From a virus, in the IMG/VR virus record IMGVR_UViG_3300037502_001792, positions 1 through 35,271 of that record: 35,271 nucleotides of DNA, one strand, 5' to 3'. A program made the position numbers and the translations under genes. Below, piece by piece: positions 14,546 through 19,716 of the stretch. Positions within the stretch are counted from its first letter, which is position 1, and the number at the start of each line of letters is the position of its first letter. The notes beneath the pieces are model-generated. The model was given only the letters and a program-made list of their open reading frames with translations. It did no database searches and was not told the origin of the DNA.

Positions 14546-15046
14546 CTAATCAGGGATATCATCAGGGTAGTACCCATGATCGTGAAAGAATCGATCCCTA
14601 TCACTCAACGGCTTCTTAGGCTCAAAATAGGATCTAGTTATGTTGATCTTAGTATTTTGGATCTTAGTAGATGGATCTAAGTAAGTAGATCTTAGTAGTC
14701 GGCCAGATTGGCCGGGGTTGGTGGCCAAATTGGCCGGGGTTGCGGTCAGATTGGCCGACCCCCTGGCCAGATTGGCCGGGGTTAGTGTGTGCAAATATCG
14801 CCGATTATTTGCTATGGCTCGCTTCAGGTATCCAGCGGTCACCAACTTGGTCACAGCTCTCGCTACCGCTCGCGGAGATGACTGTAAAGCCTCTGCAATT
14901 GCTTCCCGACTTGCAAAGCATTGCTTCTGAGATTCCTCAAATTGCTCCACATAGGCAAAGATGGCAGCTTCAAGGAGCCCCAAGGGTAGTAGCTCTACAT
15001 ATAACTTGAGAAAATACCGGGGTGCGGGTAGAGTTGGTTTGTTCAT
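14546..15046 (-). CDS. Replication initiator, winged-helix, with the origin inside the gene
   Basis: A 166-residue protein. I choose ATG at 15046 (MNKPTLPAPRYF), with AAGGAA upstream, over a longer frame. Residues about 10-85 form a winged-helix domain: LLEAAIFAYVEQF, then SREAIAEALQSSPRAVARAVTKLVTAGYL as the recognition region, then a basic wing. This is typical of phage and plasmid initiators and of lambda O-type N-termini. Residues about 88-138 are low-complexity (repeated ANLA/ANLT and Ser/Thr), because the DNA there is the iteron and GATC arrays. The tail (about 140-166) is acidic and may load a helicase. The gene is transcribed against its early neighbours. Confidence 0.75.
   Translation of the reverse strand: MNKPTLPAPRYFLKLYVELLPLGLLEAAIFAYVEQFEESQKQCFASREAIAEALQSSPRAVARAVTKLVTAGYLKRAIANNRRYLHTLTPANLARGSANLTATPANLATNPGQSGRLLRSTYLDPSTKIQNTKINITRSYFEPKKPLSDRDRFFHDHGYYPDDIPD
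14631..14700. repeat. Five tandem GATC-led 14-15 bp AT-rich repeats (probable unwinding element)
   Basis: Units start at 14631, 14645, 14660, 14674 and 14688 and read GATCTAGTTATGTT, GATCTTAGTATTTTG, GATCTTAGTAGATG, GATCTAAGTAAGTA and GATCTTAGTAGTC. Spacing is 14, 15, 14 and 14. The plan recalls the AT-rich GATC 13-mers of E. coli oriC. Spacing not divisible by three means the protein reading frame shifts from unit to unit, so selection is on DNA. A further GATC lies at 14593. Confidence 0.85.
14701..14783. repeat. Four 21-22 bp iterons with dyads (probable replication origin)
   Basis: Copies start at 14701, 14723, 14744 and 14765. The core is GGYCARATTGGCCG, followed by GGGTT in three copies and ACCCC in the third. 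Each has the dyad GGCCA-n3-TGGCC (one mismatch in copies 2 and 3). Spacing of 22, 21 and 21 places them on one face of the helix. Four iterons inside the initiator gene match the plan of lambda ori in gene O. Confidence 0.88.
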
Positions 15047-15060
15047 AATGTTCCTTCTGA

Positions 15061-15099
15061 CCCTGTGCTTACCGGCTAAAGTTGGCACAGGGTTTTTTT
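15061..15099 (+). terminator. Strong rightward terminator in the initiator leader
   Basis: CCCTGTGC (15061-15068) pairs perfectly with GCACAGGG (15085-15092) and is followed by seven T residues (15093-15099). On the plus strand this is a classic intrinsic terminator. On the minus strand the same hairpin lies in the 5' leader of the initiator mRNA, next to its AAGGAA ribosome-binding site, so it may also influence initiator synthesis. Confidence 0.85.
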
Positions 15100-15113
15100 A
15101 ATGGTGCACAGCC

Positions 15114-15143
15114 GTTATAGCCCCCCCATCAGTAACCCGTAAA
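15114..15143 (-). promoter_or_regulatory. Likely promoter of the initiator gene
   Basis: On the minus strand, TTTACG (15143-15138), an 18-base spacer and TATAAC (15119-15114) resemble a sigma-70 promoter. Transcription would start near 15107 and give a leader of about 60 bases containing the CCCTGTGC hairpin. Confidence 0.45.
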
Positions 15144-15172
15144 GTTTTTTTTACATAAACCCGAATCCCCTG

Positions 15173-15207
15173 TTGTGTACAGTGAATCTATTTGGTACTG
15201 TTTACAG
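15173..15207 (+). promoter_or_regulatory. Promoter and operator of the second early operon
   Basis: TTGTGT (15173-15178), 17 bases and TACTGT (15196-15201) form a weak promoter. The palindrome CTGTTTACAG (15198-15207) overlaps the -10 element, as at 13665. A half-similar GTGTACAGT lies at 15175-15183. It precedes the first gene of the second early operon. Confidence 0.4.
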
Positions 15208-15241
15208 CAGGGCAATAAAGCCCACAACTAGGATGGCAACA

Positions 15242-15580
15242 ATGGCAAAAAACCCTTTAGACCTTAAACACGTTAAAAGTGTGCGCGTAATCGCATTGCA
15301 GGATCTCGCCACAAACGAGATAGCTGGCAAAATCGTCGCCAATTTCAGTGATAACGGAGTGTGCACTGCTCAGGCGTTTATCCACTCGGGTAAACTGTCC
15401 CAATGGCAGATGAAACCAGTTTCATGCGGTGGCGCTGGTTATGACAAACTCAACTCGTGCCTTGCCGATATGTTTTACTGGCAATGTTTCGAAAATTGGT
15501 CCGAAGTAAAGGATCTAGAAGCCGGATTACTTAACAAGTGGTTCGAGAGTCACGGCTACAAGGCAACCGTTTTGATTTAA
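15242..15580 (+). CDS. Early protein of unknown function
   Basis: A 112-residue protein. The start chosen is ATG at 15242 (MAKNPLDLKHV), which follows CAACTAGGATG at 15225-15235. Another ATG sits 9 bases earlier, and a longer frame would run through the promoter. There is a beta-rich first half, then SCGGAGYDKLNSCLADMFYW, a Gly-Tyr-Asp-Lys motif I have seen in small phage proteins of unknown function. First gene of the second early operon. Confidence 0.68.
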   Translation: MAKNPLDLKHVKSVRVIALQDLATNEIAGKIVANFSDNGVCTAQAFIHSGKLSQWQMKPVSCGGAGYDKLNSCLADMFYWQCFENWSEVKDLEAGLLNKWFESHGYKATVLI

Positions 15581-15590
15581 GGTGACATCA

Positions 15591-15908
15591 ATGAAGAAAC
15601 TACTTTTGGCCTTATTAGCACTCCCAGCCCCAGCAATGGGGCAGTTTCCAAGCCCGTACGCGCCCCAAGGAGCGCCAATCGTGGTGCAACCTGGCTATGG
15701 GGTGGTTATACCGCCTTCAAGCCCCTACGGGCTGCCAGAAAACCCCTACGGCACCGGCTACAGTGTCGTGACACGGCAGCGCATGGACAGGGATATGACA
15801 GACTCCGAAACAGTGACTTCGATACGACCAAACGACGCTTGGGGGAACCCAATCAAACCACTTTGGGAAATATTGGAAGATGCTGCAGACGGGGATTACG
15901 AAGACTAA
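15591..15908 (+). CDS. Exported Pro/Tyr-rich protein
   Basis: A 105-residue protein. I choose ATG at 15591 (MKKLLLALLALPAPAMG), giving a clear signal peptide with probable cleavage after about residue 17-18, over GTG at 15582. The mature part is rich in Pro, Tyr and Gly (SPYAPQGAP, SPYGLPENPYGTGY) and ends acidic. It should be periplasmic or surface-exposed. It is the first of four envelope proteins in a row in the early operon. Confidence 0.7.
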   Translation: MKKLLLALLALPAPAMGQFPSPYAPQGAPIVVQPGYGVVIPPSSPYGLPENPYGTGYSVVTRQRMDRDMTDSETVTSIRPNDAWGNPIKPLWEILEDAADGDYED

Positions 15909-15927
15909 ACAACAGGAGGGACAACAA

Positions 15928-16122
15928 ATGGCAACGATACAAAACTGGCTATATTTTGGCGCTGTAGGCGCTGTGATGGCACTAACGGGCTGCACGGGTA
16001 TGGAGATTGGGGGGAAGCTGTGGATAAGTCGGGTGGACGAGCGCCAAGAATCCCAAAAAACCCACAACGTACCCCTCAAGTGTTACCTGTGGACAAACTG
16101 TGCAGAAATGGAGGCAAAGTAA
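15928..16122 (+). CDS. Small lipoprotein
   Basis: A 64-residue protein from ATG at 15928, with CAGGAGGG upstream. A hydrophobic segment (about 7-18) ends in the lipobox LTGC (Cys about residue 22), so it is predicted to be lipid-anchored. About 40 mature residues follow. It could be an outer-membrane partner in a spanin- or exclusion-like pair with the next gene; this is inference from size and position. Confidence 0.68.
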   Translation: MATIQNWLYFGAVGAVMALTGCTGMEIGGKLWISRVDERQESQKTHNVPLKCYLWTNCAEMEAK

Positions 16123-16125
16123 GCC

Positions 16126-16290
16126 ATGCAACAGATTAAAAACCTACTTTTTACCCCTACGGGCCTTGCTGTTACGGTGCTTCACTTGGCGTTTTTTGTC
16201 GGGGTCGTAACCATGATCATCGGTGTTCGCGTTTATGTTCTAGGCGACGATCCAGCGGTAGCAGTGTCCAGCACCATTAGGCGCAAATGA
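16126..16290 (+). CDS. Small single-span membrane protein
   Basis: A 54-residue protein (ATG 16126, TGA 16288-16290), preceded by GGAGG about 11 bases upstream. One hydrophobic span covers about residues 13-40 (LAVTVLHLAFFVGVVTMIIG), with short polar ends and a basic C-terminus (TIRRK). Its stop overlaps the start of the transglycosylase gene (ATGA), so the two are coupled. It resembles small holin- or exclusion-type membrane proteins in layout only. Confidence 0.68.
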   Translation: MQQIKNLLFTPTGLAVTVLHLAFFVGVVTMIIGVRVYVLGDDPAVAVSSTIRRK

Positions 16291-16775
16291 GCACCGAGAC
16301 GAAAGGCAGTGGCTGGTTATGCGCTGCCTTGGTTTTAGCAGCTTGTTACGTCCCATTGCCGGAGACGATAGCGTACCACCAGGCTAGGGTACTCAAGCTA
16401 CCACTTGAGCCATCCCAGAGCCTTGTGGAGGCCGAAGTCACCAGGGCAGCTAAAGCGTACCAGCTTCCGGCTCGGTTGCTTCATGCCTTGGTGCGTGTCG
16501 AATCAGGCTACAAACTGCGGGCGGTGTCGCCAGTTGGTGCCAGAGGTCTGTCGCAAGTCATGCCGGTTAACGCCAAGCGTTGCGGGCTACCTTCGGCAGA
16601 TCACTTGTGGGATGCCGTCACAAACCTTCGCTGCGGTGCTCAAATACTGCGTGAGGAGTTCGACAGGCTCGGCAACATTGAAGACGCTCTCGCCGTGTAT
16701 AACTGCGGGCGCGTGAAATGCTACGAAGGGCAGAAATACGCTAAAAAAGTTGTTGCACTGTCAACAGCTAGGTGA
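16287..16775 (+). CDS. Early lytic transglycosylase (SLT family), exported
   Basis: A 162-residue peptidoglycan lytic transglycosylase. The N-terminus has a hydrophobic stretch with LAAC at 17-20, a possible lipobox, so it is probably exported and perhaps lipid-anchored. The SLT domain shows the catalytic Glu in VESGYK (E72), GARGLSQVMP (about 84-93) and the AVYNCG motif (136-141). It resembles VirB1-type and SLT domain enzymes. It lies in the early operon with three other envelope proteins, well away from the late lysis cassette and from the virion transglycosylase at 24914. A role in entry, exclusion of other phages or cell-wall remodelling is therefore more likely than final lysis; this is inference. 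Confidence 0.85.
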   Translation: MSTETKGSGWLCAALVLAACYVPLPETIAYHQARVLKLPLEPSQSLVEAEVTRAAKAYQLPARLLHALVRVESGYKLRAVSPVGARGLSQVMPVNAKRCGLPSADHLWDAVTNLRCGAQILREEFDRLGNIEDALAVYNCGRVKCYEGQKYAKKVVALSTAR

Positions 16776-16823
16776 TAACAATCGGGTGCGCGTCTGTACG
16801 CAGCGCACAACTAGGAGATAAAA

Positions 16824-17225
16824 ATGAAATTATTAGAAGCCTTGTTTGGTAGGCCAAAACCAACACAACCCACTAAAGCAGCACAACAAAAACCAGAAGA
16901 AGCAACGAAGGTTTGCCGGACTTGCAAACGGGTATTACCTCTGAGCAAGTACAGTCGAAACAGTGGCAACCCTGACGGGCTTCAATGTAGCTGCAAGAAG
17001 TGCAAAAGCACCTACATGAAGTCTTACTGGAGGCGCAAGAAGCTGGAACGATCTCCGAAAGTCGTTGCTGTGCAGCCTTACGACCCAGGACTGACACTGA
17101 GCATCCACAAAGTGCCACAAGCTGCGAGGGATTGGTTAAATGAGTACGCGCAAAGTAAGCGCATGTCCAAAAACGACCTCTACCTTCAGATGATCAACGA
17201 ATTCATGATTCTGCATAAGAAATAG
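16824..17225 (+). CDS. Zinc-finger protein with C-terminal ribbon-helix-helix-like region
   Basis: A 133-residue basic protein, start element CAACTAGGAG at 16808-16817. Residues about 31-62 carry CRTC-x(18)-CSCKKC, a zinc-binding cluster seen in many phage proteins next to HNH or DNA-binding domains. The C-terminal half (about 90-130) contains a short strand (TLSIHKVP) followed by two helices (AARDWLNEYAQSKRMSKNDLYLQMINEFM), matching a MetJ/Arc ribbon-helix-helix layout. It is probably a DNA-binding regulator. Confidence 0.65.
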   Translation: MKLLEALFGRPKPTQPTKAAQQKPEEATKVCRTCKRVLPLSKYSRNSGNPDGLQCSCKKCKSTYMKSYWRRKKLERSPKVVAVQPYDPGLTLSIHKVPQAARDWLNEYAQSKRMSKNDLYLQMINEFMILHKK

Positions 17226-17234
17226 GGGGGAACA

Positions 17235-17462
17235 ATGCTACTTAAAGAGATCAATTTCCCCCGCTATCAATTCGACGCTAACGGTTACAAGTTTGTGGTC
17301 TATATGGGCTACGATTCAGCCGGTCGCGTGATGTTTACGCCTGAGATCGGCTGGCAGGAGTTGGAGCGCGTCCTACAGCAGCCTTGGGAAACGCTGCTGG
17401 AAGACATAGACGACTGCATATACAACGCCGACCCAGAGCGATTCACTGTGGAGGATGTATGA
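17235..17462 (+). CDS. Unknown early protein
   Basis: A 75-residue acidic protein rich in aromatic residues (FPRYQFDANGYKFVVYMGYD), with a beta-type first half and a helical acidic second half. GGGGGG upstream is a poor ribosome-binding site. Its stop overlaps the next start (ATGA). No family recognised. Confidence 0.6.
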   Translation: MLLKEINFPRYQFDANGYKFVVYMGYDSAGRVMFTPEIGWQELERVLQQPWETLLEDIDDCIYNADPERFTVEDV

Positions 17463-17632
17463 CTGACATCATCTTAGCGCAGTGTTTGGAATGCAACTGG
17501 ATAGCAGAAGCAGAAGAGTTCGAAGAGTGCTGCCCAAACTGTGAAGCGATTGAACGGTACATAGGCAGCGAGCGCGAGATCAGTTGGTATGACTTCTGGC
17601 GTCAATGTGAAGAATTAAAAGGTAAAATATGA
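17459..17632 (+). CDS. Small zinc-ribbon protein
   Basis: A 57-residue acidic protein with CLEC near residue 9-12 and CCPNC near 25-29, a compact zinc knuckle pair of rubredoxin type. It overlaps both neighbours by 4 bases and directly precedes the annealase gene. It may be an accessory to recombination, but nothing in the sequence proves that. Confidence 0.65.
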   Translation: MTDIILAQCLECNWIAEAEEFEECCPNCEAIERYIGSEREISWYDFWRQCEELKGKI

Positions 17633-18474
17633 GCAAAGAATTAGCAGTAACAAACAGCTTGGAGATGCTCCAGGCACTTCGAAACACCGTAGCACCAGGG
17701 CTTACAGAGCCAGAGTTCGTGCTATTCGCTGAGATGTGCAGGGCAACCGGCCTCAACCCAGCAACAAAAGAAATTTGGGCTATTAAAGCCGGTGGTCGCC
17801 TTCAGCTTATGACGGGGATCAACGGGTTTTTGAAGATAGCTAACTCACACCCTCAATTCGACGGCATGGAAGTTACCTTTGAATGGGATGGAAAGCAGCT
17901 TATTAGCAGCACCGTGAAGGTATACCGCAAAGATAGGCGGTTCCCGTCCGTGGCTACCGCTTACATGGCTGAGTACGCAAAGCCCACGCCTATTTGGAAG
18001 CAGATGCCAACGGTGATGCTTTCGAAGTGTGCCAAGAGCCTCGCCATTCGAGAAGCCTTCATTAACGAGCTTGGAGGGCTCTACACGGCTGAAGAGATGC
18101 CTAGCAGCTTTGCAGCGCCACGCCCACAGGCTCCAGAAGGCATGGAAACGGTCGTTAGCACCAAGACAGGGGAAGTAGTGGGGTACAAGGGTAAAAACGT
18201 GTCCTTGGACGGTGTAGAAGCTCTGGAAGTGGTTGAGGAAGACGGCATTGAGGTTGTCCCCGAAGCAGCAGAGGAGCCGAGCCGACCGAGCAAGGCCAAA
18301 CCTACTTTTTATGACGTCAGCAAGTTTGACGAGAAGGCAAGGAAGGCTGCGGAAAAGTACTTAACCGACTGCGAGGCTAAAGAGATGGTGCCAGGTATAT
18401 GGCGAGCACCCATCAGGCTGTCGAAATTAACTCAGTGCATTACAGAGGATTGGAGCGATGCAGGTCATATATAA
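17629..18474 (+). CDS. bet: ssDNA-annealing recombinase, Bet/RecT family
   Basis: A 281-residue protein that anneals complementary single strands in phage recombination. The N-terminal ~165 residues match the Bet/RecT core: FVLFAEMCRATGLNPATKEIWAIK, MTGINGFLKIA, KVYRKDRRFPSVATAYMAEY and WKQMPTVMLSKCAKSLAIREAF. The C-terminal third (about 185-235) is acidic and disordered (EVVEEDGIEVVPEAAEEPS). A final helical part may contact a partner such as an SSB. No Exo/YqaJ-type nuclease partner is visible nearby; the ssDNA-binding-type proteins at 19701 and 19987 and the nuclease at 21680 are the closest candidates to work with it. Confidence 0.88.
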   Translation: MSKELAVTNSLEMLQALRNTVAPGLTEPEFVLFAEMCRATGLNPATKEIWAIKAGGRLQLMTGINGFLKIANSHPQFDGMEVTFEWDGKQLISSTVKVYRKDRRFPSVATAYMAEYAKPTPIWKQMPTVMLSKCAKSLAIREAFINELGGLYTAEEMPSSFAAPRPQAPEGMETVVSTKTGEVVGYKGKNVSLDGVEALEVVEEDGIEVVPEAAEEPSRPSKAKPTFYDVSKFDEKARKAAEKYLTDCEAKEMVPGIWRAPIRLSKLTQCITEDWSDAGHI

Positions 18475-18518
18475 GCGTAAGAAGAAGTTATTAAGGGAAA
18501 GGGCCGAAGGGGTTGTAA

Positions 18519-18716
18519 ATGAAAGCCAAAAAGAAACAAAACGTTATGGAGCGACGAGACGATACACCGAGAGCAGGGTTTCGCCGGTGGACGGTTATCG
18601 TAGAAGAACAATTGGTGAGTTATTTGAAGGACTACGCAAAGGACAACAAGGTCTTCGTAGCGGATGTGGTGACTGATGCGCTCAACGACTGGAAAAAAAG
18701 ACATACAAAGGGTTAA
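18519..18716 (+). CDS. Ribbon-helix-helix-like small protein
   Basis: A 65-residue basic protein with AAGGGG before the ATG. A strand (FRRWTVIVEE, about 21-30) followed by two helices (QLVSYLKDYAKDNKVFVADVVTDALNDWKKR) fits the Arc/CopG fold, so it is probably a DNA-binding regulator. A frame in another phase across 18458-18676 is judged a shadow. Confidence 0.6.
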   Translation: MKAKKKQNVMERRDDTPRAGFRRWTVIVEEQLVSYLKDYAKDNKVFVADVVTDALNDWKKRHTKG

Positions 18717-18837
18717 GGCTGCTTTGGAGCGCATTGTGGAGTCGTTTAAGTCGGACGAAGTACTATCCGAGTTTGAACGAGGCCAAGTTGACGCTCTAAG
18801 GTGGGCTCTGCAAGTAATTGAAGAGTTGGAAGAATAG
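18676..18837 (+). CDS. Short helical protein
   Basis: ATG at 18676 begins a 53-residue frame (MRSTTGKKDIQRVKAALERI..., ending LQVIEELEE) that overlaps the previous gene by 41 bases. The sequence is an amphipathic helical hairpin with a good charge pattern, and it ends 5 bases before the tRNA-Asn. The start context contains GTGGTGACTG, a weak ribosome-binding site. The coding nature is likely but not certain. Confidence 0.5.
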   Translation: MRSTTGKKDIQRVKAALERIVESFKSDEVLSEFERGQVDALRWALQVIEELEE

Positions 18838-18842
18838 TTTTT

Positions 18843-18915
18843 TGAGGTGTAGCTCAGTTGGTAGAGCGCTGGTCTGTTAAGCCGGTGGTCGTAGGTTCGA
18901 GTCCTACCGCCTCAG
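18843..18915 (+). tRNA. tRNA-Asn(GUU)
   Basis: A 73-base cloverleaf. The 7 bp acceptor stem TGAGGTG/CGCCTCA has U1-A72 and discriminator G73, as in bacterial tRNA-Asn. The D-arm is GCTC/GAGC, the anticodon loop CTGTTAA has GUU at 18876-18878, and the T-arm is GTAGG-TTCGAGT-CCTAC. The 3' CCA is not encoded. It lies between two early genes and presumably supplies Asn codons during infection. Confidence 0.95.
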
Positions 18916-18942
18916 TCAATTTACCGTAACATTGGAGGATAT

Positions 18943-19239
18943 ATGAAGGTAAAATTAGCGGAAGCATTGCTGCGACGGAAAGAGTTGCAGGGGAAAGTAG
19001 ACATCTTAAAGCAAATTCAAAACAAGGATTTGTTTGAGATAAAGGCACAAAGACGTAACGTGACTGATAGTATTGATGATATCATTGTGCAGGTGCCTAA
19101 GTTGACGGCTTCGCAGGTAACTTCGGAGTTTGATTGGCACGCTCGTCAGCTTCGGTTAGTCGATGCTGCGATACAGCAAGCAAACTGGACCTGTGAAATT
19201 GACATCGATCAAACGGCAATGAGCGATTACAAGGCGTAG
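18943..19239 (+). CDS. DIP1984-like coiled-coil protein
   Basis: A 98-residue protein. It starts KLAEALLRRKELQGKVDILK and contains FDWHARQLRLVDAAIQQANWTCEI. Both ends resemble the DIP1984/DUF6847 family of small helical proteins found in bacteria and phages, whose function is unknown. GGAGG precedes the ATG. It follows the tRNA-Asn directly. Confidence 0.65.
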   Translation: MKVKLAEALLRRKELQGKVDILKQIQNKDLFEIKAQRRNVTDSIDDIIVQVPKLTASQVTSEFDWHARQLRLVDAAIQQANWTCEIDIDQTAMSDYKA

Positions 19240-19357
19240 GTAAATTGTGGTGGGCTAAATCAAGGGGTTTATGGCGTGAGGAAAAGTGTGTTCCTGCACT
19301 TAATCAGGTAGGTCTTGGCCGAGATCGTTACAGTTCGTCATTTGAAAATGGCACCAA

Positions 19358-19430
19358 GCAAAAAATAGCTCAACAGGCAGAGCGCTAGATGTCTAATCTG
19401 GAGTTATTGGTTCGAGTCCAATCTTTTGCC
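19358..19430 (+). tRNA. Degenerate tRNA, possibly tRNA-Arg(UCU)
   Basis: GCAAAA pairs with TTTTGC to form the acceptor. The D-arm is GCTC/GAGC with an AACAGGCA loop, the anticodon stem CTAGA/TCTGG, the variable loop has 4 bases and the T-arm is ATTGG-TTCGAGT-CCAAT. Stem geometry gives loop TGTCTAA and anticodon UCU (19392-19394), with A37 as expected for AGA codons. Odd points are G in place of the near-universal U33, one extra A between acceptor and D-arm (six A residues in a row) and an A-C mismatch at 7-66. It may be functional with altered properties or decaying. Confidence 0.55.
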
Positions 19431-19604
19431 CCCACTGGTATGTGGACCCATGGTCTTCAGAGACTTGAAATCTGAGGAATTCCGAGTAAGTGAACTGTGA
19501 AAAGGTAACGTCCGACTTAAACGATTAGAAGTACAATCGAACAGTTTTTACCCGATTGCCGACTAACCAACCCTCAGAATAGGCCCCTTGGTTTAGTCCA
19601 TCAC

Positions 19605-19644
19605 AAAAAAATCCCCCCCCAGGGCGGCAAAACTCTGGAGGGGG
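19605..19644 (-). terminator. Leftward intrinsic terminator inside the early region
   Basis: CCCCC-C-CCAG (19613-19622) pairs with CTGG-A-GGGGG (19635-19644) with one mismatch. On the minus strand it is followed by seven U residues (A-run 19605-19611). It can stop leftward transcription only. The nearest leftward genes end at 22298, so it may catch late transcripts that read into the early genes as antisense RNA. Confidence 0.65.
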
Positions 19645-19659
19645 CAACTAGGAGGGCCA

Positions 19660-19716
19660 ATGGATGGCCTTACCTCGAAGAGTAGCAAACAGGAGGACAA
19701 ATGGGAACCAGAATAG
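19660..19716 (+). CDS. Possible 18-residue leader peptide
   Basis: ATG at 19660 follows CAACTAGGAGGG (19645-19656), the shared early start element, but opens a frame of only 18 codons (MDGLTSKSSKQEDKWEPE). This ends 16 bases inside the next gene, whose own start has AGGAGG. It may couple translation of the ssDNA-binding-type gene. Weak but worth noting. Confidence 0.35.
   Translation: MDGLTSKSSKQEDKWEPE

Larger units (their letters stand above)
19240..19659 (+). other. Gene-poor stretch with tRNA-like and hairpin elements
   Basis: This ~420-base gap holds the second tRNA-like gene (19358-19430), a 7 bp hairpin CTTCAGA/TCTGAGG (19455-19461 and 19471-19477) with a 9-base loop GACTTGAAA, a weaker hairpin CGATT/AATCG (about 19519-19536) followed by TTTTT, and a leftward terminator (19605-19644). 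A TTG-started 47-codon frame (19245-19388) lies over the first part but runs into the tRNA. The hairpins may belong to an unknown RNA; nothing else is recognised. Confidence 0.4.

Noticed and set aside
14546-15046. Reading the GGCCA and GATC repeats as protein repeats
   Set aside because: Copy spacing of 22 and of 14-15 bases shifts the reading frame, so the peptide is not repeated in every copy; the DNA is.
16017-16026. DnaA-box-like TGTGGATAA, with TTATCCACA near 22749 and near matches at 15374 and 16089
   Set aside because: Scattered single sites inside genes, far from the iteron array; too few and too spread to support a DnaA origin.
18458-18676. 72-codon plus-strand frame after the annealase gene
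   Set aside because: It overlaps the better supported 65-residue ribbon-helix-helix-like gene in another phase and lacks a good start site.
19245-19388. TTG-started 47-codon frame before the second tRNA
   Set aside because: Rare start, weak ribosome-binding site and it runs into the tRNA; no family features.
19455-19540. Possible third tRNA (tRNA-Ser-like loop CTTGAAA)
   Set aside because: The local stem is CTTCAGA/TCTGAGG with a 9-base loop and I find no matching D-arm, T-arm or acceptor stem.
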